Positions 8,519-16,729 of a stretch of 64,000 bases of DNA are shown here, piece after piece. The stretch is from NCEH01 sp043195135 (GTDB taxonomy: Bacteria > Pseudomonadota > Alphaproteobacteria > Rhizobiales > Xanthobacteraceae), in the NCBI RefSeq assembly GCF_043195135.1, contig NZ_JBAFWP010000006.1, one strand, 5' to 3'. The translations under genes were made by a program, and so were the position numbers. The first letter of the stretch is position 1. Each line of letters begins with the position of its first letter. A model generated the notes under the pieces. It had not been told where the DNA came from. It was given only the letters and a program-made list of their open reading frames with translations, and did no database searches.

Positions 8519-9337
8519 TCAGACCGACAGAAGCGCCGGGTCGTCCCGGCCGGTGTCCTCGGGGGAGATCGGGCCGTCCCGATCGGAGGATGGAAGGGGC
8601 GGCCGGCCGGCGATGCGCCGGGGCCAGACCTCGATGTCGTGGGCGATGGTGGCGCCGAAGCGCTCGCGCTCTTCGTCCCGGTTGCGCTTGCGCTCGAAGG
8701 CGATCACCCGCGTCGCCAGCGTGAAGGCTTCCTTCAGGTCGTGAGTCACCATCACGACGCTCATCTCGCAGCTGTGCCAGAGCTTGAGCATGAGCGCGTG
8801 GATATCGCCGCGAATGCCGGGATCGAGCGCGCCGAACGGCTCGTCCAGCAGCAGGATCTTCGGTTTGCGCATGATCGCCTGGGCGAGCGCGAGGCGCTGC
8901 TGCATGCCGCCGGACAAGGCGGCGGGATATTTATCCTCCGCGCCGGCGAGCCCCACTTCGGCGATGAGGGCGCGTGCCTCCTCCCGCGCGCGCCGACGGG
9001 CCGCGCCGAACAGATGGCCGGTGAAGGGCGCGCCGGGAATTTCGGCGGCGAGCAGCACATTGCCCAGCACGGTCAGGTGCGGGAACACGCTGTAGCGCTG
9101 GAACACCACGCCCCGGTCGGCGCCCGGTTCCCCGGCGAGCGGCTTGCCGTCGATCAGCACGCGGCCGCGCGTCGCCGTCTCCTCGCTCAGGAGGATGCGG
9201 AGGAAGGTGGTCTTGCCGCAGCCGGAGGGACCGACCAAAGCGACGAAGGAGCGCGGCGCGAAATCGAGGGAGATATTCTCCAGCACGATCTGTTCGCCAT
9301 ATTCCTTCCAGAGATGCTCAACCCGGATCGCGGTCAT
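8519..9337 (-). CDS. Guanidine importer ATPase (NitT/TauT-type ABC)
   Basis: A 272-residue ABC ATPase with Walker A GPSGCGKTT (36-44), Q-loop VVFQRYSVFP, signature LSGGMQQRLALAQA, Walker B ILLLDEPFGALDP and switch His in VMVTHDL. The ATG at 9337 overlaps the permease stop by 4 bases (ATGA). It is clearly paralogous to the ATPase at 30019-30867. Transporters of this nitrate/sulfonate-like type are common members of ykkC-controlled guanidine operons, so guanidine is the predicted cargo. Confidence 0.88.
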   Translation of the reverse strand: MTAIRVEHLWKEYGEQIVLENISLDFAPRSFVALVGPSGCGKTTFLRILLSEETATRGRVLIDGKPLAGEPGADRGVVFQRYSVFPHLTVLGNVLLAAEIPGAPFTGHLFGAARRRAREEARALIAEVGLAGAEDKYPAALSGGMQQRLALAQAIMRKPKILLLDEPFGALDPGIRGDIHALMLKLWHSCEMSVVMVTHDLKEAFTLATRVIAFERKRNRDEERERFGATIAHDIEVWPRRIAGRPPLPSSDRDGPISPEDTGRDDPALLSV

Positions 9338-10146
9338 TTCGCGCCTCCGAACCAGGGAAAGGCGACGTCGCGCAGCCGGGCGAGGGCGAAATCCATGATC
9401 ACGGACAGCAATGTGATCCACGCCACATAGGGCAGGATCACATCCATGGAGAGATAGCGGCGCACCAGGAAGATGCGATAGCCGAGCCCGGAATCCGCCG
9501 CGATCGCTTCGGCCGCGATCAGGAACAGGAAGGCCGGGCCGAGCGAGAGCCGCACGCCGTCGATGAGGCGGGGCAGGATCTGCGGCAGCACGATGCGCAG
9601 CGCGATCTGCCAGGTGGAGGCGCCGAGCGTCTCCGCCTTGATGATCTGCTCGCGCGGCAATTCCTGCACCCGCATGGCAAGGTCGCGGATCAGGAACGGC
9701 GTCACGCCGATGACGATCAGCGCGATCTTGGAGGCTTCGCCAAGGCCCAGCACGATGAACAGGATCGGCAGCAAGGCGAGCGGCGGCACCATGGAGACCA
9801 TGCCGACGAAGGAGGCGAGCAGCGCCCTCACACCCGGCAGCAGGCCGATGAGCATGCCCGCGACGAGCGCGATGACGGTGGAGAGCGCGAGCGCGGAAAA
9901 CAGACGCTCCAGGCTCGCCAGCGTGTCCGACCACAAGATGTAGTCCCCGGTGCGGGCATCGGGAATGAAGGCGACGCGGGCAATGGCGTCGCCGATGGTC
10001 GCAAGGCTCGGCAGCAGCTTATCCGCCGGGTTTTCCGCCAGGCGCTCCGCCGAGCCGAGCACATAGGCGAGCAGCACCAGGGCGAACGGCAGGATCGCGA
10101 GCAGGAGCCCCGCCGTGCGGTCCGGTCTGCGGTTGATGAGACGCAT
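9334..10146 (-). CDS. Guanidine importer permease (NitT/TauT-type ABC)
   Basis: A 270-residue inner-membrane permease of the SsuC/TauC family, with about six hydrophobic segments and the coupling loop around ETLGASTWQIALRIVLPQIL. It is paralogous to the permease at 30869-31687; the C-terminal region DSGLGYRIFLVRRYLSMDVI is almost identical there. It is separated from the binding-protein gene by a 600-base tandem repeat array, which is unusual inside an operon. Confidence 0.88.
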   Translation of the reverse strand: MRLINRRPDRTAGLLLAILPFALVLLAYVLGSAERLAENPADKLLPSLATIGDAIARVAFIPDARTGDYILWSDTLASLERLFSALALSTVIALVAGMLIGLLPGVRALLASFVGMVSMVPPLALLPILFIVLGLGEASKIALIVIGVTPFLIRDLAMRVQELPREQIIKAETLGASTWQIALRIVLPQILPRLIDGVRLSLGPAFLFLIAAEAIAADSGLGYRIFLVRRYLSMDVILPYVAWITLLSVIMDFALARLRDVAFPWFGGAK

Positions 10147-10181
10147 GGAGGAAGGTCCGATCTGCCGTTGCCGTTTGTCGT

Positions 10182-10745
10182 CCCTCCCCCCTTGTGGGGG
10201 AGGGCAGGGAGGGGGGTGTCCCTCCGTTTATGCTGGCGAGGGAGGATGCTTGCGGCACCCTACCCCCCTCCCCACCGCTCCCCCGCGAAGGGGGAGGTGG
10301 CTCCGCAATCTGATTTCTCCCTCCCCCCTTGTGGGGGAGGGCAGTGAGGGGGGTGTCCCTCCGTTTATGCTGGCGAGGGAGAGGCTTGCGGCACCCTACC
10401 CCCCTCCCCACCGCTCCCCCGCGAAGGGGGAGGTGGCTCCGCAATCTGATTTCTCCCTCCCCCCTTGTGGGGGAGGGCAGGGAGGGGGTGTCCCTCCGTT
10501 TATCCTGGCGAGGGAGATGCTTGTGGCACCCTATCCCCCTCCCCACCGCTCCCCCGTGAAGGGGGAGGTGGCTCCGCAATCTGATTTCTCCCTCCCCCCT
10601 TGTGGGGGAGGGCAGGGAGGGGGGTGTCTCTCCGTTATGCTGGCGAGGGAGGATGCTTGCGGCACCCTACCCCCCTCCCCAACCCTCCCCCACAAGGGGG
10701 GAGGGGGCTCCGCGAATCTGATTTCTCCCTTCTCCCGCAAGGGGG
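10182..10745. repeat. Tandem array of about 136-bp palindromic repeats inside the operon
   Basis: Copies begin near 10182, 10318, 10453 and 10588, with a shortened fifth from about 10723. Each carries two G/C-rich inverted repeats: CTCCCCCCTTGTGGGGGAG, and a second around CCCCCGCGAAGGGGGAGG. The link is tgtccctccgtttatgctgg, and each ends CTCCGCAATCTGATTT. Copies differ by only a few bases, so the expansion is recent. It lies between the binding-protein stop (10762) and the permease start (10146), where strong stem-loops could stabilise the upstream message or lower read-through. No spacers as in a CRISPR are present. Confidence 0.9.
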
Positions 10746-10761
10746 AGGGGGATGCGCGAGG

Positions 10762-11832
10762 CTAGAGCTTGCCGTCGGCGGCGGCGGCCATGTAGGTGTC
10801 GGTGAAGCGGAACTTCACGTTCTTCGCATCGCCGAGAATCTTGCCGTCGGCCAGCTCGATGCCCACCGCGTCGGCGGACTTGGCGTCGTTGCCGAGCAGC
10901 TTCTTCTCGAACAGGAACTTGCGCACCCGGTCCATGGTGGTGCCCACGGCCGGCGACTTCACGAAGGCGACGGCGTCGGAGGCCTTGTCGAACAGCTTGG
11001 TGGCGGCGAGCTGGCTTTCGAAGCCGGCGAGGTCGGTGCCGGAGGCCTTGCCCATGGCGGTGCGGGCGGCGATGCCGGCCTCGGTCTTGGCGGTGGTGAG
11101 CGCCATGGTCTCGTACCAGATGCCGACCAGCGCCTTGCCGAAGTCCGGATTGTCCTTGAGCGTCGCGGTGTTGGCCACCAGCAGGTCCATGATCTCGCCG
11201 GGGATCTTGGAGCTGTCGAACACGTTGTGGGCGTTCTTGTCGGCCAGGATCTCGGAGACCAGCGGGTTCCAGGTGACGACGGCGGTGACGGCCTTGGTCT
11301 TGTAGGCGGCGACCATGTCGGCGTCGGAGGTGTTGGTCACCTTCACGTCGCGCTCGCTCATCTTGATGGATTCGAGCGCGCGGGCGAGCAGGTAGTGGGA
11401 GACGGAGAACTCGACCAGATTGACCTTCTGTCCCTTGATGGCGGCAAGGTCGGTCTTGTTCTTGAGGATCACGGCGTCATTGCCGTTGGAGAAATCGCCG
11501 ACGATCACGGCGGTGGTGTCCACGCCACCGGCGGCGGGCACGGAGAGCGTGTCCATATTGGTGACGGTCAGGGCATCGAAGGCGCCGGCCGTGTATTGGT
11601 TGATGGATTCGACGTAGTCGTTGAACTGGGTGACGTCGATCTTGATGCCGTATTTGTCGGCCCATTTCTTGACGATGCCGGTCTCGGCGGCATAGCCCCA
11701 GGGCATCCAGCCCACATAGATCGACCAGGCGACCTTGAATTCCTTCTTCGGCGCGGCGAGCGCCGGGGACGCGCCGGCGATCAGCGCGGCGGCACAGGCA
11801 AGGCCCAAGAATTTCGAGAAGCGAGAGCGCAT
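10762..11832 (-). CDS. Guanidine importer substrate-binding protein
   Basis: A 356-residue periplasmic binding protein of the NitT/TauT type. A signal peptide (MRSRFSKFLGLACAAALIAG, ending ALA) is followed by KKEFKVAWSIYVGWMPWGYA. It is the first gene after the guanidine-I riboswitch, with GAAGGGGAA as ribosome site before the ATG at 11832. A paralogue (31717-32802) shares long blocks such as VGWMPWGYA/VGFMPLAYM, NDYVESINQ, DFSNGNDA and LVEFSVSHYLLARAL. The riboswitch and downstream enzymes point to guanidine as ligand; direct evidence would be binding data. Confidence 0.88.
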   Translation of the reverse strand: MRSRFSKFLGLACAAALIAGASPALAAPKKEFKVAWSIYVGWMPWGYAAETGIVKKWADKYGIKIDVTQFNDYVESINQYTAGAFDALTVTNMDTLSVPAAGGVDTTAVIVGDFSNGNDAVILKNKTDLAAIKGQKVNLVEFSVSHYLLARALESIKMSERDVKVTNTSDADMVAAYKTKAVTAVVTWNPLVSEILADKNAHNVFDSSKIPGEIMDLLVANTATLKDNPDFGKALVGIWYETMALTTAKTEAGIAARTAMGKASGTDLAGFESQLAATKLFDKASDAVAFVKSPAVGTTMDRVRKFLFEKKLLGNDAKSADAVGIELADGKILGDAKNVKFRFTDTYMAAAADGKL

Positions 11833-11863
11833 ATTCTATTCCCCTTCGTTAGGTCGAACGATG

Positions 11864-11897
11864 AGGAATTGGCGAGACTCCAGTGCCGCCAATTCCT
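11864..11897 (-). promoter_or_regulatory. Expression-platform hairpin between riboswitch and SBP gene
   Basis: On the minus strand AGGAATTGGCG (11897-11887) pairs perfectly over 11 bases with CGCCAATTCCT (11874-11864), with a 12-base loop. It lies just after the aptamer and about 30 bases before the start codon. No T-run follows, so whether it acts as terminator or on translation is not clear. Confidence 0.55.
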
Positions 11898-11907
11898 TGG
11901 CCACCGA

Positions 11908-12012
11908 GGTCTCCCGGGCTTTTATCCCGCCGTGCACCCGGCCGGATGTCTCCCGGACCGGTGGCAGCTCTCGGACCAGCACACCGCGGGATGCGATGCC
12001 GGAACCCTAGCC
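11908..12012 (-). promoter_or_regulatory. Guanidine-I (ykkC) riboswitch aptamer
   Basis: Read on the minus strand, the segment carries the conserved blocks of the ykkC aptamer in order: CTAGGGTTCCGG, CTGGTCCGAGAG, GGTCCGGGAGA, then ACGGCGGGATAAAAGC and CCGGGAGA. These match the well-known guanidine-I class, which binds guanidinium and switches on downstream genes. It starts about 10 bases after the predicted sigma-54 transcription start and ends about 75 bases before the binding-protein gene, inside the leader of the guanidine operon. Confidence 0.93.
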
Positions 12013-12032
12013 GCCAACTCTGTCCTATCTTC

Positions 12033-12049
12033 AGCAAATCACGTGCCAG
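12033..12049 (-). promoter_or_regulatory. Sigma-54 (RpoN) promoter of the guanidine operon
   Basis: On the minus strand CTGGCACGTGATTTGCT matches the -24/-12 consensus YTGGCACGNNNNTTGCW at every defined base, with the right 10-base gap between GG and GC. The predicted start is near 12022, about 10 bases upstream of the riboswitch. RpoN promoters often serve nitrogen scavenging. Confidence 0.8.
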
Positions 12050-12099
12050 ATGCGACCGACGCAGATTCAAGGGCTTCCGGCGCCGCCCGAGCGGGGGCC

Positions 12100-12116
12100 T
12101 GCACGCGAAAAGAGCA
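12100..12116. promoter_or_regulatory. Possible NtrC enhancer site
   Basis: TGCACGCGAAAAGAGCA fits the NtrC pattern TGCAC-N7-GTGCA with one mismatch. Its centre is about 86 bases upstream of the predicted sigma-54 start, a plausible enhancer place. Only one site was seen, so this is tentative. Confidence 0.35.
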
Positions 12117-12202
12117 GTGTGGGTCAAAAAAGGGCAGAATTTGTTCTTCCGGCCACCCATGCATGCAAAAGGCCGCCGGCTCCGGACCCGCTGCCGCGCG
12201 CC

Positions 12203-14743
12203 TCAACCGAGCGCGACATGGGTGTCGGCGGAGACCCCGAGAAGCGCGGCCTGCGCATCCGCCGCCTTGTGCGCGGCATCGAGGGTCGCGGCCCATTCGT
12301 CGATGATGCTGGCATCATTGCCGGTGACATTGGCGAGGCTCAGCTGGTCCAGCGCCACGCCCTTCAGCGTATAGGTGCGCAGGTTTTCCGGCAGGGCGAT
12401 CACCGTGGAGCCGTTGACCTCGCTCAGCACCACGCTGTCGGCCGACACCCAGCCGAAATTCAGCACGTCGGTCGAGGGCTGGAAGTCGGTGATCACCTCC
12501 TGCTTGCCCCAGTTCCAGGTGATGTCGATGGTCTCCGGCGCGTGGGCGACGGGTGCGGCGGAGACCACGCTGTCGAGCACGCCATTGCCGCCGATCACCG
12601 TGTCCGGCGTCAGGCTGGAGGCATTTGCGATGTCCGAGAACGACTTGCCCTGCACCCAGCTCTCGTAGGCGGCCTTCACGAGGCTCTCCGCGCTGCCGGT
12701 CGCATCGCCCGAGAGATCGTAGAACATCATGCCGCCGAGCCCCTGGGACTGGGCCCATTCCGCCTTCATGGCCACCGAGGCGGGGGTCTCGACCGAGGAG
12801 AAGATGCCGAGCTTGGCATTGTAGACATAGGCCGCCTGGGCGTCGTCGTCCCAATAGAGCGACCAGCCGCTGTTGGGATCCTGAAGCTTGGCGAGGATGT
12901 CGGCATAATCATAATGGCCGACCGAGGAGCCGACGGGAAATCCCGTGCTGGCGGCATCGAGCCCGCCGTCGCCGCCGTCCGCCACCCCGCTCCAGGCGGC
13001 GGTATAGAGCGGCGCGCCGAGCACCATCTTGCCGGGGTCGATGCCCTGGACGAGATATTGCGCCACCGCGCTTTCGATGCCCGTTCCATCGGCGGAATCC
13101 ACCAGCGGCGCGAGATGCCCGGTGGTGGTCTCCCAGGTGCCGTGGAAGTCGTAGGCCATCACATTGAACCAATCCACATAGGGATCGAGGCCCGCGAGAT
13201 TGAAATTGGCGATCTTGGTCGCGCCCACCGGGGAGGCGACGGAAATGGTGTAGTCGCGCCCGGTCTCCGCCTCCAGCCCGTCGAGCGCATGGCGCAGATC
13301 CGCGACCAGCAAAGCGTAATTGGCGCCATCGTCCGGGCGCACGGAATTGCCCGCCGCGCCTTCCCCGCCGGGAAACTCCCAGTCGAGGTCCACGCCGTCG
13401 AACATGGGATAGGTCTTCAGGAAATCCACCACCGACTGCGCGAACGTGTCCCGCCCCTCGGCGGTCGCGGCGGCGTCGCTGAAATGGCCGGAGAGGGTCC
13501 AGCCGCCGATCATCATGGAGACCTTCAGGTCGGGATGCTCCGCCTTCAGTTCCACGATCTGGTTGAAGCTGCCCGCCAGGCCCTGGCCCGCCTTGTCGGC
13601 GATGCCGTCCACGCTGTCGGCGGCGGAAAACAGCATCTGCGTGTCGCTATAGGGATCGAACAGCACCATGCGGCCGCTGGCATCGATATTGGCCGAGGCA
13701 TAGATGAGATTGGTGAGCTGGTCGGCGGGCACGTCGGAGATGGTGTAATTGTGGTCGTAGACCGTCCAGTCGGCATAATAGCCGGCGAGGATGGGTCCTT
13801 TCGCGCCGCTCGCGGGGGTATCCGCGGGCGGGACCTCCACGACGGGCGGCGTTTCCACCACCGGCGTTTCCGTGACAGGCGTTTCCGTAACAGGCGTGTC
13901 CGCCGCCGGCGGCTGCGTTGCCGGGGGCTGGGCCACCGGCGTTTCGGCCACCGGTGTTTCGGCCACGGGAGTGTCGACGACAGGGGTGTCGACGACGGGC
14001 AGATCAACGGCGGGCGGCGTGGGGGGAAGCGGCTCGGCCGGGGGGACCACCGGCGCCTGCGGGCCGGTCGTGCCGCCCGCGTCATCATGCGCCGCATGGG
14101 CGGCGGTGAGCGCGGTGGACCAGGCCATCAGCGTGGAGGCATCGTCGGCGCTGATGTTGGACAAGGAGAGTTCGGCCAGGGCGACGCCGCTCAGCGTATA
14201 GGTCTGGTCGCTGGCCGGAAGGGCGATCACCGTCGAGCCGTTCACCTCCGACAGGGTGAAGTTGGCGGCGCCCATCCAGCCGAAATCCAGCATGTCGTGG
14301 GCGGGATCGAAGGCGACGGTCTCGTGGGTCGCCCAGCCCCACTGGATGTCCACCTCCTTGCCGAGCCCCGCATTGCCGCCGAAGGCCCCGTCGCCGGGAT
14401 CGAGGATGCGGCTCCAGGCCACCAGCGCCGAGGCATTCAGCGCGGCGATATTGGCGAGTGAAAGCTCAGCCAGGGTGACACCGCGCAGCGTATAGGTTTC
14501 GGCGCTGGAGGGAATGGAAATCACCACCGAGCCGGCGACTTCCGCCACCGTGAACGTGTCGGCCGTGAACCAGCCGAAATCCAGCGTATCCCGCGTGGGG
14601 TCGAAGTCGAGCACGGTATTCGTGCCCCACGCCCAGGTCAGGGCCGTGACGACGGCGGGGTCGCCCTGTTGGCGCTGCGCTTCCGCGTCCCATTCGTCAT
14701 CGTTCAGCGTGCTCGTCACGGTTCCAGTGTTCCCGCTCGACAT
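12203..14743 (-). CDS. Modular GH18 chitinase with three copies of a repeat domain
   Basis: An 846-residue protein. The glycoside hydrolase 18 domain runs from about 317 to 690 (ILAGYYADWTVYDHNYTISD, VSMMIGGWTLSG) and has the catalytic DxxDxDxE as DGVDLDWEF. A related module of about 85 residues appears at about 34-118, 131-220 and 740-846, each with W-W-G, F-x-P-x-x-D, LxFGW, EVxGSxVI-x-P, TYTLxGV-L and LSLxNI. A Pro/Thr-rich linker (about 230-315, VxETP and VxDTP repeats) precedes the enzyme. There is no classical signal peptide, so export would need another route. The ATG at 14743 was chosen for its GGGAGGCGGGC ribosome site; an in-frame TTG at 14767 is less likely. It probably degrades chitin or related glycans. 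Confidence 0.9.
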   Translation of the reverse strand: MSSGNTGTVTSTLNDDEWDAEAQRQQGDPAVVTALTWAWGTNTVLDFDPTRDTLDFGWFTADTFTVAEVAGSVVISIPSSAETYTLRGVTLAELSLANIAALNASALVAWSRILDPGDGAFGGNAGLGKEVDIQWGWATHETVAFDPAHDMLDFGWMGAANFTLSEVNGSTVIALPASDQTYTLSGVALAELSLSNISADDASTLMAWSTALTAAHAAHDDAGGTTGPQAPVVPPAEPLPPTPPAVDLPVVDTPVVDTPVAETPVAETPVAQPPATQPPAADTPVTETPVTETPVVETPPVVEVPPADTPASGAKGPILAGYYADWTVYDHNYTISDVPADQLTNLIYASANIDASGRMVLFDPYSDTQMLFSAADSVDGIADKAGQGLAGSFNQIVELKAEHPDLKVSMMIGGWTLSGHFSDAAATAEGRDTFAQSVVDFLKTYPMFDGVDLDWEFPGGEGAAGNSVRPDDGANYALLVADLRHALDGLEAETGRDYTISVASPVGATKIANFNLAGLDPYVDWFNVMAYDFHGTWETTTGHLAPLVDSADGTGIESAVAQYLVQGIDPGKMVLGAPLYTAAWSGVADGGDGGLDAASTGFPVGSSVGHYDYADILAKLQDPNSGWSLYWDDDAQAAYVYNAKLGIFSSVETPASVAMKAEWAQSQGLGGMMFYDLSGDATGSAESLVKAAYESWVQGKSFSDIANASSLTPDTVIGGNGVLDSVVSAAPVAHAPETIDITWNWGKQEVITDFQPSTDVLNFGWVSADSVVLSEVNGSTVIALPENLRTYTLKGVALDQLSLANVTGNDASIIDEWAATLDAAHKAADAQAALLGVSADTHVALG

Positions 14744-15157
14744 GCCCGCCTCCCGCCCCGCCACCAACTAATGCATTTGATCTGAATCATTAACGCTTGC
14801 GGGTGACGCCAGCATGGCGGAAGCCAGTGGGGATTGTCGAGCGCCTTTTACAGGCGAAATGCTCAACCAATTGGTTTATTCATGAAAATTTAACCAATCA
14901 GTATTTTCCACAGGACAGTAAAGAAGGCTTTGGCCCCGCGCGAAGACGCTGGTTGCAAGGAGGTAGCATGGTGTCCGGCCGCTGACGCCGTCGGGCGCGA
15001 CCGGGTCCGCCCGATGCGCACGCCGTCCAAGCGCGCGGGGCATCTCGGATGCGCACGCCGTCCAACGGCGCGCCACCTCGGCCCCAGGCGCGCGGCCCGC
15101 ACTTGACGCTGTCTCCGCGCAGCCGGAGATTGCGCTCCGACAGCAGACAGGAATTTC
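14744..15157. other. Intergenic region with an 18-bp direct repeat
   Basis: This 414-base divergent gap holds the promoters of the chitinase and phosphotransferase genes. An AT-rich stretch at about 14770-14920 is the likely promoter area. GATGCGCACGCCGTCCAA occurs at 15013-15030 and again at 15048-15065. I see no convincing gene. Confidence 0.6.
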
Positions 15158-16663
15158 ATGTTCGATTCCATGAAGATCGAGCGCAGTCTCGACAAGGCGA
15201 GCTTCAAGGCCCTGGAACCCGGCCTGCGCGAGGGGCTGCTGGACCTCCAGTCCGAGCTGATCGCGCAGAAGCGATCCACCATCCTCATTCTTATCAATGG
15301 CGCGGATGGCGTGGGCAAGGGCGCAATTCTCAACCAGCTCTACGGCTGGCTGGATGCGCGCAAGCTCGCGACCCTCACCTATGAGGCGCCGACCGACGAG
15401 GAGCGGGCGCGCCCGGCGGTCTGGAAATATTGGCGCGACATGCCGGCCCACGGGGAAATCGGCATCGTCCTCGGCTCCTGGTATCACACCCCGCTCGAAA
15501 CCCATGCCCTCGGCGGGCCGGACGGGGCGGAGCTGACCCAGGCGCTCGATGCGATCAATCATTTCGAGGCCATGCTTCATGCCGAAGGCGTGCTGCTGCT
15601 GAAACTGTGGCTCTATCTCGATCCCGAGGACGCCAAGGCGCGGCTGAAGGCGCTGGACGAGGGCCCCTACGACCGGCCGGTGGTGCGGGAATGGGCGCGC
15701 ATCACCAGCAGGAAGACACGCCGCCGGCTGGAGGCGAGCGCCGCCGAGGCGTTCCGGCAGACCTCCACCGGCATCGCGCCCTGGACCATCGTGCCGGCGG
15801 CCGATCCCCATTATTGCGCGATCGCGGTCGGCAATGCGCTGATGGAACTCCTGGTACGGGCGACCGCCCTGCCGCCGGCGGCGTGCGCGGTCCCCGTGCC
15901 GGCCAGCCCGCCGGACCATCCCCCGCCAAGCCCGGCGGCGCTGCCGGCGGTCAGCATCCTCTCCACCCTGGATTTCACCCGCAAGCTCGACGAGGCGAGC
16001 TATCGCGCGCAGATCGACACGGAAAAGCAGCGCATCACCCACCTCACCAATTCGCGCGCCTTCGCCAAGCGGGGGCTTGTCTGCGCGTTCGAGGGCAGCG
16101 ATGCGGCCGGCAAGAGCAGCACCATCATGCGCCTGCGCGAGGCGCTGGACCCGCGCCGTTTCCGCGTCCACCCCATTTCCGCCCCCACCGATGAGGAGCG
16201 CGCGCGGCCCTATCTGTGGCGCTTCTGGCGGCGCATTCCCGCGCGCGGCTCCACCGCCGTGTTCGACCGCTCCTGGTATGGCCGGGTGCTGGTGGAGCGG
16301 GTGGAGAAACTGATCCCGGAGGAGGATTGGAGCCGGGCCTATGGCGAGATCAATGATTTCGAGCGCCAGCTGCACGAGGGCGGCTATGTGCTGGCGAAAT
16401 TCTGGCTCGCCATCAGCCCGGACGAGCAGGCGCGCCGCTTCGCCGCGCGCGAGCGCGTCGCCTACAAGCGCTTCAAGCTGACGCCGGAGGATTGGCGCAA
16501 CCGGGAGAAATGGCCGCTGTACGAACAGGCGGTCACCGACATGGTGGACCGCACCAGCACCTTCTATGCCCCCTGGACCCTGGTGGAGGCCGAGAACAAG
16601 CATTTCGCCCGGGTGAAGGTGCTGCGCACCATCGCCGACCGGCTGGAAGAGGCGCTGGGCTGA
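15158..16663 (+). CDS. pap: Polyphosphate:AMP phosphotransferase (two-domain PPK2)
   Basis: A 501-residue protein made of two fused PPK2 domains, the class that phosphorylates AMP to ADP with polyphosphate. Each half has a Walker A-like loop (GADGVGKG at 48-55, GSDAAGKS at about 311-318) and a lid motif APTDEERARP. The second half also has the FDRSWYGRVLVERVEKLIPE segment typical of active PPK2; in the first half the same place reads VLGSWYHTPLE, as is common in the degenerate N-terminal half. The start is ATG at 15158. It stands alone and may serve nucleotide salvage under phosphate or energy stress. Confidence 0.9.
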   Translation: MFDSMKIERSLDKASFKALEPGLREGLLDLQSELIAQKRSTILILINGADGVGKGAILNQLYGWLDARKLATLTYEAPTDEERARPAVWKYWRDMPAHGEIGIVLGSWYHTPLETHALGGPDGAELTQALDAINHFEAMLHAEGVLLLKLWLYLDPEDAKARLKALDEGPYDRPVVREWARITSRKTRRRLEASAAEAFRQTSTGIAPWTIVPAADPHYCAIAVGNALMELLVRATALPPAACAVPVPASPPDHPPPSPAALPAVSILSTLDFTRKLDEASYRAQIDTEKQRITHLTNSRAFAKRGLVCAFEGSDAAGKSSTIMRLREALDPRRFRVHPISAPTDEERARPYLWRFWRRIPARGSTAVFDRSWYGRVLVERVEKLIPEEDWSRAYGEINDFERQLHEGGYVLAKFWLAISPDEQARRFAARERVAYKRFKLTPEDWRNREKWPLYEQAVTDMVDRTSTFYAPWTLVEAENKHFARVKVLRTIADRLEEALG

Positions 16664-16677
16664 GGCCGGCGGGGCCT

Positions 16678-16697
16678 GCCGGGCGCGGGCGCCCGGC
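16678..16697. terminator. Hairpin between convergent genes
   Basis: GCCGGGCGC (16678-16686) and GCGCCCGGC (16689-16697) are perfect 9-bp arms with a GG loop, 15 bases after pap and before the end of the SDR gene on the other strand. It has no T-run on either side. Confidence 0.45.
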
Positions 16698-16729
16698 GGC
16701 CTCGGCCGTGCGACGCGGCATCGCCGGCC

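Noticed and set aside
10182..10745. CRISPR array
   Set aside because: Units of about 136 bp are nearly identical along their whole length, with no unique spacers and no cas genes.
14797..14985. Small 62-codon open frame upstream of pap
   Set aside because: It has no clear ribosome site or family pattern and overlaps the AT-rich promoter region of the divergent genes.
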